64,000 bases of DNA, from assembly GCF_900101905.1 (NCBI RefSeq), contig NZ_FNAJ01000013.1, forward strand, positions 1 through 64,000, given 5' to 3'. Below, piece after piece: positions 9,898-19,344 of the stretch. The stretch comes from Myxococcus virescens. GTDB taxonomy: Bacteria; Myxococcota; Myxococcia; Myxococcales; Myxococcaceae. The notes under the pieces were generated by a model. That model ran no database searches. It saw only the letters and a list, made by a program, of their open reading frames with translations, and was not told the DNA's origin. Position numbers and translations under genes: made by a program. How positions within the stretch are numbered: position 1 is the stretch's first letter; every line of letters begins with the position of its first letter.

Positions 9898-12800
9898 TGG
9901 CGTACCTGTTACCGCTGTTGGGCATCGGCGCGCCGATGTTCGCCCTGATGACCTACCTGGGCCTCTCCATGCAGCAAGCGGCCATCGTCGCCGCGCTCGC
10001 GGGCATGCTGGCCGCCGGCGTGGTGTGGCTGGTCAAGCGCATCCGCGCGCGCGCCGCCGCCAAGAAGCTGGAGGGCGCGCTGGCGGCGCAGGCGGATGAG
10101 CAGGCCACCACCGTGCGGCCGGACCTGCAGCCTGAAATCAAGGCCATGCAGTCGGAGTTCACCAAGGCGGTGGAGGCGCTCAAGGCCTCCAAGCTGGCGC
10201 GCGGCGGCAAGGACGCGCTGGCGGTGCTGCCCTGGTACCTCATCGTCGGTCCTCCGGGCGCCGGCAAGAGCACCGCGCTGCGCAACTCCGGGCTGAAGTT
10301 CCCGTACCTCTCCGCGCGCGGCGGCGTGCGCGGCGTGGGCGGCACGCGCAACTGCGACTGGTGGCTGACCAATGAGGCCGTGCTGCTGGACACGGCCGGC
10401 CGCTACACCAGCGCCGAGGAGGACCGGCCGGAGTGGCTGGCCTTCCTGGACACGGTGGCGAAGCACCGCCCCAGCCGTCCCATCAACGGCCTCATCGTGG
10501 CCATCAGCGTCAGCGAGCTGCTGAACGCGGACCCTCAGGCCGTGGGGGAGATGGGGCAGACCATCCGCGAGCGCCTGGATGAAATCACGACCCGGCTGAA
10601 GATGCTGGTGCCGGTGTACGTGATGATCACCAAGTGCGACCTGCTGCCCGGCTTCGTGGAGATGTTCTCCGACCTGTCGCGCGTGGAGCGCGGGCAGATC
10701 TGGGGCTTCACCGTGCCGCTGGAGCAGCAGCGCGAGGCGAGCACGGACCTGTTCCGCGAGCGCTTCGACCAGATGCTCTCCGTGCTGGAGCAGCGCTCGC
10801 TGCGCCGGCTGGGCCAGGAGCGCCGGCTGGAGACGCGCGAGAAGATCTACGGCTTCCCGCAGAAGTTCGACGCGCTCCGGAAGAACCTGGCGGAGTTCCT
10901 CCAGCCGCTCTTCCTGGAGAACGTGTTCCAGGACACGCCCGTCTTCCGCGGCCTGTACTTCAACAGCGGCACGCAGGAGCTGCGCCCGGTGGACAAGGTG
11001 TCCCCGTCCGCGGCGGAGATCTTCGGCAGCACCAACGGCCGGGCGCAGACGGATGGCGCCACGGACGGCCGCAGCTACTTCCTCTGGGACGTCTTCACCA
11101 AGGTGATGTTCCAGGACCAGCAGGTGGCCGTGCGCAGCTCGCTGGAGGAAGCGCGGGTGCGCCGCCAGCGGATGATGTTGGCCAGCGCGGCCTCCGCCGC
11201 CACGGTGCTGCTGCTGTCGCTGCCCACGGTGTCCTTCTTCAAGAACCGCAACATGGCGGAGGCCGTCACCGAGGCCATCACCAGCGTGAATCTGGACCCG
11301 CGTGACGACATCCGCCGCGTCGAGGACCTGATTCCGCTGCGCAACCGGCTCCAGGAGCTGACGGAGTACGAGGAAGGCAGCGCGCCCGTGTTCATGCGCT
11401 TCGGCCTCTACCAGGGCCAGAAGCTGCTGCCGCAGGCGCGCCAGTTCTACAACGCGGCGCTGCGCCGGGTGCTGCTCGGCAAGCAGTTCGAGCTCATCCA
11501 GCAGCGCCTGGACAACTTCGGGAAGAACCCGGACCTGCTGACGGTGCGCAGCGACGAGGACTACAGCAAGCACTTCGACGCGTACCGCCAGTACTTCGAC
11601 GACTTGAAGATGTACCTGCTGGTGACCACGCCCCGCGACCCGCGCGAGCCGGAGCTGGACGAGTTGCAGCGCAAGTGGCTCCAGGACGAAATCGTCAAGC
11701 ACTGGAAGCGCGTGCGGGGCGACGCGGTGGACGAGCGGGCGGTGGCGAACCACGCGGAGACGTTCCTGCTGATGCTCGCCAACGAGCAGATGCTCCCCGA
11801 GGAGCAGAAGCCGGCGCGCGAGCAGCGCATCGCCTTCGGCCGCGTCACCGGCGTGGTGCAGTCGGCGCGCCGCTCGCTCAACAACGTGCCCCTGGTGCGG
11901 CTGGAGCTGGCGCAGCTGGTGGCCAACATGAGCGGCGCGTACCCGGACGTGACGCTGGAGCAGCTCGTGGGCTCCGTGCCGCAGATGAGCGCCACCTCGC
12001 GCGTGCGGGGCGCCTTCACTCGCAAGGCCTACGACGACGTCATCCGCGAGCGGCTGGACCTGGCCTTCCAGGACCAGCAGTCGTGGGTGCTGGACCGCGA
12101 TGAGAAGGTGGACACGGTGAGCTCGCGGCGCGAGCTGCGCACCCGCTACTTCGAGGCCTACACCCAGGAGTGGAAGGACTTCCTCGGCTCCATCCGCGTG
12201 CAGGCACCGGAGAACCTGACGCAGATGGAGAGCCTGCTGACGAACCTGACGCGCGGCAAGCCCAAGCCCTACGGGCGGCTGTTCCGCGCGCTCACGTACA
12301 ACGTGGTGCTCGACAAGCGCGACGCCAAGGCGGCGGAGACCGAAACGGGCTTCCTGGCCAAGGCGGGGAAGCTGTTCGGCTCGGAGCCCGGGAAGGTCGT
12401 GCCGCAGAAGCGCGAGCTGCTGAACGCCAACTCACCTTCCGGCGCCCAGGAAGTCACGGCCCGCGACCTGGAGCGCGAGTTCGCCTCGCTCATCCGCTTC
12501 GCCACGGAGACCTCCAAGACGGAGGACGGCGAAGAGTCCCTGACGGCGCTGGATTCGTATGAAGACCAGCTGGCCACCGTCCAGACGACGCTGCTGGCGG
12601 TGAAGGACAAGCCGGCCGAGTCCGGCCTGCTGCTGGACAAGATTGAGTCCACCCGCAACAACGTGGAGATGATGGTCCGCAAGCAGACGGACAACGTCGC
12701 CATCTTCGAGCGGCTGCTGCTGCCGCCGTTCCAGGAGATGCGCTCGGTGGTGTTCGTGGGCGTGGCCTGCAACAAGAGCAAGCTGTGGCAGGACCAGGTG

Positions 12801-13589
12801 GTGACGGCGTGGAGCAGCGCCTTCAAGGGCAAGTATCCGTTCGACCGCGCGTCGCAGGCGGACGCGCCACTGCCCGAGGTCGCGGAGTTCCTGCGCCCCG
12901 AAGGCGGCCTGGTGCGCAAGTTCGTCAAGGAGCAGCTCCTGGAGGACGTGGTGGCCACCGGACGCCGGTGGGAATTCACCTCGTCGGGCGGGGTCATGTA
13001 CCGGCCTGACCTGCTCGGCTTCCTGGAGAAGACGGGCGCGCTCTCCACCACGCTCTTCCCCGGCGGCGACACGGTGGACCCGCTGGTCCGCTTCCAGGTG
13101 CGCCTGCGCCCGGGCGTCTCCGCGGACGGCATGGCGTCGCAGATTTCATCCATCACCCTGACGCTCGACGGTACGGACGAGACGTACCGCAACGGCCCGG
13201 ACACGGTGTGGAAGCCGATGATCTGGCCCGGTCAGGCAGGCAAGCTCGGCGCCCGCATCACCGTGCAGAGCGCGGACGGCTCCACGGAGACGACGCTGGA
13301 GGCCGAGGGTGACTGGGGCCTGTTCCGCCTGCTGGAGCGCGTCAAGCGCATCGAGCCCAGCGCGGACGGCCGCTACTTCACCGCGACGTGGGAAATCGAG
13401 GAGATGAACGGCGCGCTGGTCTCCATCGACTTCCGTCCGGAGCGCACCGCCAACCCGTTCTTCGGGATGTCGGGCAACACGTCCAAGCTGCTGGCCATCT
13501 TCCGGGACCCGGGGTTGCAGCCACCGACGACCATCGCTCGCAAAGGCGAGTGCGCGCCGCAGGCCATCGCGGCGGATGGGGTTCATTGA
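9897..13589 (+). CDS. tssM: T6SS inner membrane protein TssM (IcmF/VasK)
   Basis: TssM spans the inner membrane and periplasm and contacts TssJ and TssL. The 1230-residue product has two N-terminal membrane helices (about 3-20 and 28-47), a cytoplasmic NTPase-like domain with Walker A GPPGAGKS (about 118-125) and WWLTNEAVLLDTAGRY as the Walker B region, a third membrane helix near residues 425-445 and a large periplasmic C-terminal region. Presence of an intact Walker A matters because it is lost in many IcmF proteins. A GTG at 9894 is also in frame, but the ATG at 9897 has GGGAGGGG seven bases upstream and is preferred. Confidence 0.97.
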   Translation: MAYLLPLLGIGAPMFALMTYLGLSMQQAAIVAALAGMLAAGVVWLVKRIRARAAAKKLEGALAAQADEQATTVRPDLQPEIKAMQSEFTKAVEALKASKLARGGKDALAVLPWYLIVGPPGAGKSTALRNSGLKFPYLSARGGVRGVGGTRNCDWWLTNEAVLLDTAGRYTSAEEDRPEWLAFLDTVAKHRPSRPINGLIVAISVSELLNADPQAVGEMGQTIRERLDEITTRLKMLVPVYVMITKCDLLPGFVEMFSDLSRVERGQIWGFTVPLEQQREASTDLFRERFDQMLSVLEQRSLRRLGQERRLETREKIYGFPQKFDALRKNLAEFLQPLFLENVFQDTPVFRGLYFNSGTQELRPVDKVSPSAAEIFGSTNGRAQTDGATDGRSYFLWDVFTKVMFQDQQVAVRSSLEEARVRRQRMMLASAASAATVLLLSLPTVSFFKNRNMAEAVTEAITSVNLDPRDDIRRVEDLIPLRNRLQELTEYEEGSAPVFMRFGLYQGQKLLPQARQFYNAALRRVLLGKQFELIQQRLDNFGKNPDLLTVRSDEDYSKHFDAYRQYFDDLKMYLLVTTPRDPREPELDELQRKWLQDEIVKHWKRVRGDAVDERAVANHAETFLLMLANEQMLPEEQKPAREQRIAFGRVTGVVQSARRSLNNVPLVRLELAQLVANMSGAYPDVTLEQLVGSVPQMSATSRVRGAFTRKAYDDVIRERLDLAFQDQQSWVLDRDEKVDTVSSRRELRTRYFEAYTQEWKDFLGSIRVQAPENLTQMESLLTNLTRGKPKPYGRLFRALTYNVVLDKRDAKAAETETGFLAKAGKLFGSEPGKVVPQKRELLNANSPSGAQEVTARDLEREFASLIRFATETSKTEDGEESLTALDSYEDQLATVQTTLLAVKDKPAESGLLLDKIESTRNNVEMMVRKQTDNVAIFERLLLPPFQEMRSVVFVGVACNKSKLWQDQVVTAWSSAFKGKYPFDRASQADAPLPEVAEFLRPEGGLVRKFVKEQLLEDVVATGRRWEFTSSGGVMYRPDLLGFLEKTGALSTTLFPGGDTVDPLVRFQVRLRPGVSADGMASQISSITLTLDGTDETYRNGPDTVWKPMIWPGQAGKLGARITVQSADGSTETTLEAEGDWGLFRLLERVKRIEPSADGRYFTATWEIEEMNGALVSIDFRPERTANPFFGMSGNTSKLLAIFRDPGLQPPTTIARKGECAPQAIAADGVH

Positions 13590-13590
13590 C

Positions 13591-14523
13591 ATGGCAGTGC
13601 AGTCGCCGCGCATCGGCCTGCTGGGCAAGACGCCCCGACAGGCCGAGTTCATCCGCCACAACGCGGCCACCCCGCTGGCCCTCCAGCTCTACGGCTGGAT
13701 GGAAGCGGGCGTGGAGCGTTCGCGAAGAGCCCGGGTAGACCTGCCCGCCGAGCCCGTCTGTTTCGTCTTCACCGCGCCCGGCCAGAAGCAGGCGCTGGTG
13801 GGGTTGATGGCGCCCAGCCAGGACAGCGTGGGCCGGACATTCCCGCTGGCCATCTTCACCGAGGTGTCCTCGGCGGAGACGGCCTCGCGGCTCGCGTTGA
13901 CGCCGGAGGCGTACCAGCCCTTCCTGCGCGCCGCCGGTGCGCTGGCCCAGTCCGCCGCGGAGCTGGACGTACCACAACTGCTGGAGCGCGTGGCGGCGCT
14001 GCCCCTGCCGGGGCCAGGGGATTACAGCCTCGCGAAGCGGCTGCTCAACGCCGTGCTGGCGGAGCACCACACCGTGGACCTCCTGAGCCCGGTGGTGGAG
14101 AGCACGCCGGAAGGTGGGCGTTACTACGCGCTGCACACCTTCCTCACCGCGTGCGCGGGCGAGCGCGGCAAGGAGCAGTCACCGGCTGGCGTCACCCTGG
14201 ACTGTCCGCTGACCACGCGCGTGGGCCCCGTAGCCTGGCTGGAGCTGTCCTCGCGGCTGCTCAAGTGGACGCACCAGCCGCCGGCCTTCTTCTGGTCCGA
14301 GGGCGAGAAGCCCCGGCTGCTCATCAGCCTGGGAGCGGCCTCCCCTGCCCTCTTCCTCGCGCTGGCCCAGCCCAGCCGTCCGGGCGCCCAGGTGTGGCCA
14401 CTGCGCACCGAGCGCCCCGCCGCCATCGACAACGCGCGCAAGGGCCTCACGGCCTCGGCGCGACAGGTCATCGACGCGCCGTCCACCACCCTGGAACAGC
14501 TGTTGCAGACGCTTTCGCGCTGA
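13591..14523 (+). CDS. tagF: T6SS accessory protein TagF (ImpM)
   Basis: TagF-type proteins repress T6SS firing post-translationally, independently of or together with the PpkA/PppA threonine phosphorylation pathway. The 310-residue product starts with GLLGKTPRQAEFIRHN, which matches the GxxGKxPxxGDF opening of the family, and later contains FVFTAPGQ and GLMAPSQDSVGRTFPLAI, also typical. An ATG at 13576 inside the tssM end is in frame, but the ATG at 13591 has GGGG nine bases upstream and gives the usual N-terminus. No kinase, phosphatase or Fha gene lies in the window, so this TagF may act alone here. Confidence 0.9.
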   Translation: MAVQSPRIGLLGKTPRQAEFIRHNAATPLALQLYGWMEAGVERSRRARVDLPAEPVCFVFTAPGQKQALVGLMAPSQDSVGRTFPLAIFTEVSSAETASRLALTPEAYQPFLRAAGALAQSAAELDVPQLLERVAALPLPGPGDYSLAKRLLNAVLAEHHTVDLLSPVVESTPEGGRYYALHTFLTACAGERGKEQSPAGVTLDCPLTTRVGPVAWLELSSRLLKWTHQPPAFFWSEGEKPRLLISLGAASPALFLALAQPSRPGAQVWPLRTERPAAIDNARKGLTASARQVIDAPSTTLEQLLQTLSR

Positions 14524-14538
14524 AGGCCCACCACGCCT

Positions 14539-16563
14539 ATGCCTCCCTCCCTGGAACAGCTTCGTGAACGTGCCCGCCCCTGGGCCGAGCCCGTGCCGGG
14601 GGCGTCTCCGGCCGGCGTGCAGGCGAAGCACGAGCCCGCATACGAGGCCGTCGCGCTGGAAGTCGCGAAGTTGGAGTCTCCGGCCAGCAACGCCGTGCGC
14701 TGGGATGACGTCGTCGAGGGCGCCAGCGAGCTGCTGAAGCACACCACCAAGGACCTCTGGCTCGCCTCGTACATGGCCTATGGCCTGTATGCCACACGAG
14801 GCCTGGACGGCGCGGCCACCGGCACGGCCGTGCTCGCCGAGGTGACGGAGCGCTACTGGCAGGACCTCTTCCCGGAGGCGAAGCGGCTGCGCGGCCGGGC
14901 CAACGCCGTGGCCTGGTTCGTGGACCGGCTGGGCCGCATCCTGCCCACCGTGGACCAGGCCTCCGTGAGCGCGGAGCCCCTGGATGCGCTGGCGGTCGCG
15001 GTGAAGCGCCTGGCCCAGCTCTCACGCGAGCGGTTCTCCGACATGGCTCCCGCGTTCGGGCCGCTCCAGGACGCCATCGCCCGGCTCCGCGCCGGACTCC
15101 CCGAGCCCGAACCCGCGAGCGTACCGGAGGGACGCACGGCGTCCTCGGAGGACGCAGACGCCTCGCAGACGCCGGTGGATGGGACTGCGCCGTCCCAGGA
15201 CGAGGACACCCCGTCCGGCGAGGATGGAGAGACCGCTGTGCGCGCGGCGGACGCCACGACTGCCACGCGGCCAGGAGCGGCTCCGGACAACACTGAAACG
15301 CCCACGAACGACAATGGCAACCGCTCCGCTCGGGAGGCGGGCAATGCCAGCGCCAAAGGCAAACCTGCTCAAGCCAACGGTGCTGGAAACAGCTCCGCCC
15401 CGGTCAAAGGCAACACCGCCCAGGGCAATCCCACGACAAAGAGCGCCCCCGCCCCGGCCAAGAGCAGCACCGCTCAGGACACCGCCAAAGGCAGCGCAGC
15501 CAGCCAGGGCGGCGCCTCCGCTAACGGCACACCCGCCCCACCGCGCGCCGCCATCGAAGTCCCGCCTCTCCCCGAGCTTCCCGCCGCGCCGGATCTGTCC
15601 AGCGTGGAGGCGATCACCGACTTCCTGCGCACCGTGGGCGGCGCGCTGCTGGGAGCCGCGGGAGCGCTTCGCCGGGCAAGCCCCGAGGACCCGCTCTCCT
15701 ACCGCCTCAACCGCATGGGACTGTGGCTGCACCTGACCCAGCCGCCCGCCACGGATGGCAATGGCCGCACCCAGATTCACCCACTGCCGGACCTGCTGGG
15801 AAGCAAGCTGGAGACCCTGGAGCAGAACCAGCGCTGGGGCGAGCTGCTGGACGAGTCCGAGTCGGCCCTCGCCCGCCACCGCTTCTCGCTGACGCTCCAC
15901 CGGTACAGCGCCACCGCCCTGGAGGGACTGGGTGCCGCGTACACCGGGGCTCGCACCGCGCTGGTACAGGAATTGGCCATCCAGCTCCGCCGGATGAGCG
16001 GCGTGGAGACGCTCCTCTCCACCCTGGGAAGCCCGCTCACGGATGACGCCACCCAGGACTGGCTGCGCAACCACGTCCTCCGCGCGAGCGCGCCCCCACC
16101 CGCCCCTTCCGCCGCCGTGGCGTCAGTGTCCACGGCCCTGGCGCTGGGGCCCCTGTCGCTGGGCCCGTCTGTCCATGCCGACAGCGCGGCGCTGGAAGCC
16201 GAAGCCCGCACGTTGCTGGAGGAAGGCCGCGTCCACGAAGCGGTCACCCGGTTGCAGGCTGCCGTCACGGCCGCCAGCACCGGCCGCGCCCGCTTCATCT
16301 CCCGGCTGGAGCTGGCGCGGTTGTGTGCCAATGCGGGCCAGTTGCCGCTCGCGCGCGCCGTCTATGACGCGCTGGACGAAGAGGTCTCCACCCACGCGCT
16401 CGACACCTGGGAGCCAGCGCTCGCCGCCGCGTGTCTGGAGGGGTGGCTTCAAACCCGCACCGCCGCCGAAAAGGAGTCTGGACCGGTGGCAGTGAAATTT
16501 CGAAACCGGTATCGTCGTCTAGCGTTGCTGGACTCTTCCGCCACGCTGCGCGTCGGCGCTTGA
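14539..16563 (+). CDS. tssA: T6SS cap/organiser protein TssA with long low-complexity linker
   Basis: TssA organises sheath-tube assembly. Residues about 1-185 form an ImpA_N domain (LWLASYMAYGLYATRGLDGA and ERYWQDLFPEAKRLRGRANA are characteristic). Residues about 345-670 form the C-terminal VasJ-type domain with WLHLTQPPA and repeated helical motifs. Between them, about residues 188-340 are an unusually long disordered linker rich in Ala, Thr, Asn, Ser, Gly, Asp and Pro, making this protein (674 residues) longer than usual TssA proteins of about 350-530 residues. The linker stays in frame and is bounded by good coding sequence, so it is not a frameshift. Confidence 0.93.
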   Translation: MPPSLEQLRERARPWAEPVPGASPAGVQAKHEPAYEAVALEVAKLESPASNAVRWDDVVEGASELLKHTTKDLWLASYMAYGLYATRGLDGAATGTAVLAEVTERYWQDLFPEAKRLRGRANAVAWFVDRLGRILPTVDQASVSAEPLDALAVAVKRLAQLSRERFSDMAPAFGPLQDAIARLRAGLPEPEPASVPEGRTASSEDADASQTPVDGTAPSQDEDTPSGEDGETAVRAADATTATRPGAAPDNTETPTNDNGNRSAREAGNASAKGKPAQANGAGNSSAPVKGNTAQGNPTTKSAPAPAKSSTAQDTAKGSAASQGGASANGTPAPPRAAIEVPPLPELPAAPDLSSVEAITDFLRTVGGALLGAAGALRRASPEDPLSYRLNRMGLWLHLTQPPATDGNGRTQIHPLPDLLGSKLETLEQNQRWGELLDESESALARHRFSLTLHRYSATALEGLGAAYTGARTALVQELAIQLRRMSGVETLLSTLGSPLTDDATQDWLRNHVLRASAPPPAPSAAVASVSTALALGPLSLGPSVHADSAALEAEARTLLEEGRVHEAVTRLQAAVTAASTGRARFISRLELARLCANAGQLPLARAVYDALDEEVSTHALDTWEPALAAACLEGWLQTRTAAEKESGPVAVKFRNRYRRLALLDSSATLRVGA

Positions 16564-16645
16564 AAGACACCCGTCGTACCGCGGCGAAGCTCTCCCTCAT
16601 GCGACGCCCGCGTCTTCTACGCAGTTCTCAAGGAGAAAGCCGCAG

Positions 16646-17140
16646 ATGAGCAAAGAGAGTTCCGTCGCCCCTACCGAGCGCGTCAACATCGTCTACAAGC
16701 CCGCCACCGGCAATGCGCAGGAGCAGGTGGAGCTGCCGCTGAAGGTGCTGATGCTGGGGGACTTCACGGGTCAGGAAGACGCCCGTCCGCTGGAGCAGCG
16801 CGCGCCCATCAACGTGGACAAGGCCAACTTCAACGAAGTCATGGCCCAGCAGAACCTCAAGGTCACCCTGACCGCCGCCGACAAGCTTTCGGCGGACCCG
16901 AACGCCACGATGAACGTGTCGCTCCAGTTCAAGAACCTGAATGACTTCTCGCCCGAGAGCGTCGTCAATCAGGTGCCGGAGCTGAAGAAGCTGCTCGAGC
17001 TGCGCAGCGCGCTCAACGCCCTTAAGGGCCCCCTGGGCAACCTGCCGGCGTTCCGCAAGAAGCTCCAGGCCCTGCTCGCCGACGAGGACGGACGCAAGGC
17101 GCTCATCAAGGAACTGGGTCTGACCGAAGAGACCAAGTAG
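16646..17140 (+). CDS. tssB: T6SS contractile sheath small subunit TssB (VipA)
   Basis: TssB pairs with TssC to form the contractile sheath. The 164-residue length and motifs VNIVYKPATGNAQEQVELPLKV, LMLGDFTGQEDARPLEQR and FKNLNDFSPESVVNQVPEL are diagnostic for VipA/ImpB. AAGGAG lies about ten bases before the ATG. An 82-base gap after tssA could hold an internal promoter, but no clear boxes are visible. tssC follows after 25 bases. Confidence 0.98.
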   Translation: MSKESSVAPTERVNIVYKPATGNAQEQVELPLKVLMLGDFTGQEDARPLEQRAPINVDKANFNEVMAQQNLKVTLTAADKLSADPNATMNVSLQFKNLNDFSPESVVNQVPELKKLLELRSALNALKGPLGNLPAFRKKLQALLADEDGRKALIKELGLTEETK

Positions 17141-17165
17141 CCCTTTCCGGGGGAACCGAATCACC

Positions 17166-18650
17166 ATGGCCAACGAGACCCAGACCCAGAAGTCCACGGG
17201 CGTCGCCAATGACGCCTCGCTGTCCCTGCTCGACGAAATCCTGTCCGAGGCCAAGCTGAAGCCGAAGGACGAGGGTTACGACGTCGCCAAGCGCGGCGTG
17301 CAGGCCTTCATCACCGAGATGCTGGCGCCCAACCGCTCCGAGGAGCGCGTGGACAAGGCGCTCGTCGACGCGATGATTGCCGAAATCGACAAGCGCCTGT
17401 CCTCCCAGGTCAACGAAATCCTCCACGCGAAGGAGTTCCAGAAGCTGGAGTCCTCGTGGCGCTCGCTGAAGTTCATGGTGGACCGCACCGACTTCCGCGA
17501 GAACACCCGCGTGGAGATGCTGAACGCCTCCAAGGAAGACCTGCAGAAGGACTTCGAGGACGCGCCCGAGGTCACCAAGAGCGGCCTGTACAAGCTCGTG
17601 TACTCCAACGAGTACGGCGTCTTCGGTGGCAAGCCCTACGGCATCATCTCCGCCAACTACGACTTCAACGTGGGCCCGCAGGACATGGAGCTGCTCCGCA
17701 AGTGCGCCTCCGTGGCCGCCATGGCGCACGCGCCCTTCATCGGCAATGCCGCGCCGGAAGTGTTTGGCGAGGAGAGCTTCCTCAAGCTGCCCGACCTGAA
17801 GGACCTCAAGTCGCTCTTCGAGGGCCCGCAGTACGCCCGGTGGCACTCGTTCCGTGAGAGCGAGGACGCGCGCTACGTGGGCCTGGCGCTGCCGCGCTTC
17901 CTGCTGCGCCTGCCCTACGGTGAGAAGACGGTGCCGGTGAAGGCCTTCAACTTCACCGAGGACGTCGTGGGCCACCACGAGCGCTATCTGTGGGGTCACG
18001 CCTCCGTGGCGCTCACCAGCCGCGTGGCGGACTCGTTCGCCAAGTTCCGCTGGAGCCCGAACATCATCGGTCCCCAGTCCGGCGGCGCGGTGGAGAACCT
18101 GCCGCTGCACCAGTACGAGGCCATGGGGGAAATCCAGACCAAGATTCCCACCGAGGTCATGCTCACCGAGCGGCGCGAGTTCGAGCTCTCCGAGGAGGGC
18201 TTCATCGGCCTGGTGTTCCGCAAGGACTCCGACAACGCGGCCTTCTTCAGCGCCAACTCCACGCAGAAGCCCCGGTTCTTCGGCAACACCCCGGAGGGCA
18301 AGGCGGCGGAGACCAACTACCGCCTGGGCACGCAGCTCCCCTACATGTTCATCATGACCCGCCTGGCGCACTACATCAAAGTGCTCCAGCGCGAGCAGAT
18401 TGGAAGCTGGAAGGAGAAGTCGGACCTGGAGCGCGAGCTCAATCACTGGCTCAGCCAGTACATCTCCGACATGGACGACCCCGCTCCCGCCGTGCGCTCG
18501 CGCCGCCCCCTGCGCGCCGCGCGCGTGGTGGTGGAGGACGTGGAGGGTCAGCCGGGCTGGTACCGCTGCAGCCTGCAGGTGCGCCCCCACTTCAAGTACA
18601 TGGGTGCGTCGTTCACCTTGTCCCTCGTGGGCAAGCTGGACAAGGAGTAG
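17166..18650 (+). CDS. tssC: T6SS contractile sheath large subunit TssC (VipB)
   Basis: TssC is the main sheath subunit and the substrate of ClpV after contraction. The 494-residue product has the expected length and conserved stretches: QKLESSWRSLKFMVDRTDF, SNEYGVFGGKPYGIISANYDF, RFLLRLPYGEKTVPVKAFNF and the C-terminal QVRPHFKYMGASFTLSLVGKL. It is the last gene before the hcp leader hairpin, 119 bases upstream of hcp. Confidence 0.98.
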   Translation: MANETQTQKSTGVANDASLSLLDEILSEAKLKPKDEGYDVAKRGVQAFITEMLAPNRSEERVDKALVDAMIAEIDKRLSSQVNEILHAKEFQKLESSWRSLKFMVDRTDFRENTRVEMLNASKEDLQKDFEDAPEVTKSGLYKLVYSNEYGVFGGKPYGIISANYDFNVGPQDMELLRKCASVAAMAHAPFIGNAAPEVFGEESFLKLPDLKDLKSLFEGPQYARWHSFRESEDARYVGLALPRFLLRLPYGEKTVPVKAFNFTEDVVGHHERYLWGHASVALTSRVADSFAKFRWSPNIIGPQSGGAVENLPLHQYEAMGEIQTKIPTEVMLTERREFELSEEGFIGLVFRKDSDNAAFFSANSTQKPRFFGNTPEGKAAETNYRLGTQLPYMFIMTRLAHYIKVLQREQIGSWKEKSDLERELNHWLSQYISDMDDPAPAVRSRRPLRAARVVVEDVEGQPGWYRCSLQVRPHFKYMGASFTLSLVGKLDKE

Positions 18651-18703
18651 AGCCCGTTTCACCCAGCGTCGGTCATTTCAGCTAGTTTAGGGGCTCCAAC
18701 AAG

Positions 18704-18726
18704 CCCAGGCTCGGGGTGAGCCTGGG
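18704..18726 (+). other. Perfect 9-bp hairpin between tssC and hcp
   Basis: CCCAGGCTC at 18704-18712 pairs perfectly with GAGCCTGGG at 18718-18726 around the loop GGGGT. No T-tract follows, so it is a poor intrinsic terminator. Its position 44 bases before the hcp start suggests an RNA-stabilising or processing element at the 5' end of hcp mRNA (inference). Confidence 0.6.
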
Positions 18727-18769
18727 TCCACCAGCGCGCGGACGCGCGCAAAGCGACGAGGTTGAAGTC

Positions 18770-19261
18770 ATGGCTGAATCAGTACACCTGTACCTGAAGG
18801 CGAACGGCAGCGACATCAAGGGCGACAGCACGCAGACCAGCCTGGGCCGCGCGGATTCCATCGAGTGCGTCGCGTACAGCCAGAAGGTCTTCACCGCTCG
18901 CGAGGCCGGCTCGGGTCTGGCGACGGGCCGCCGCCAGTACGAGGGCATCGAAATCACCAAGCGCATCGACAAGTCGTCGCCGCTGCTGATGAAGGCCCTC
19001 TGCGAGAACCAGGTCATCGACGCGACCTTCAAGTTCTTCCGGCCGAACCCGACGGGCGACGGCACCACCGAGCAGTTCTACACGGTGTCCATCAAGAAGG
19101 CCCGCATCAACGCCATCCAGCAGACGGTGCCGAACTCCTTCGTGCCGGCGAGCACCAACCTGCCCCCGATGGAGACCATCCAGTTGGTGTTCCACACCAT
19201 CAACTGGACCATCACCCAGGGCGGCGTCACGCACGAGGACACCTGGGACACCCAGCGTTGA
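18770..19261 (+). CDS. hcp: T6SS inner tube protein Hcp (TssD)
   Basis: Hcp hexamers stack to make the tube that is expelled with VgrG and small effectors. The 163-residue product begins MAESVHLYLKANGSDIKGDS, a standard Hcp1-family N-terminus, and contains YEGIEITKRIDKSSPLL and the C-terminal LVFHTINWTI segment. The frame is open upstream from a GTG at 18716, but the ATG at 18770 is preceded by GACGAGG and gives the conserved start. It is flanked on both sides by strong hairpins, consistent with segmental mRNA stability giving high Hcp stoichiometry. Confidence 0.97.
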   Translation: MAESVHLYLKANGSDIKGDSTQTSLGRADSIECVAYSQKVFTAREAGSGLATGRRQYEGIEITKRIDKSSPLLMKALCENQVIDATFKFFRPNPTGDGTTEQFYTVSIKKARINAIQQTVPNSFVPASTNLPPMETIQLVFHTINWTITQGGVTHEDTWDTQR

Positions 19262-19275
19262 TGTCCGTCCCTCCA

Positions 19276-19312
19276 CCGGCCGTCCGTGCAAGTGGGCTCC
19301 GCGGGCGGCCGG
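19276..19312 (+). other. GC-rich hairpin just after hcp
   Basis: CCGGCCGTCCG at 19276-19286 pairs with CGGGCGGCCGG at 19302-19312 (11 pairs, one G-U). It begins 15 bases after the hcp stop and has no following T-run. It could protect hcp mRNA from 3' decay or attenuate read-through into tssE. Confidence 0.5.
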
Positions 19313-19344
19313 GGGTTGGGGTACTCCGTTGTTGAAGGAAATCC

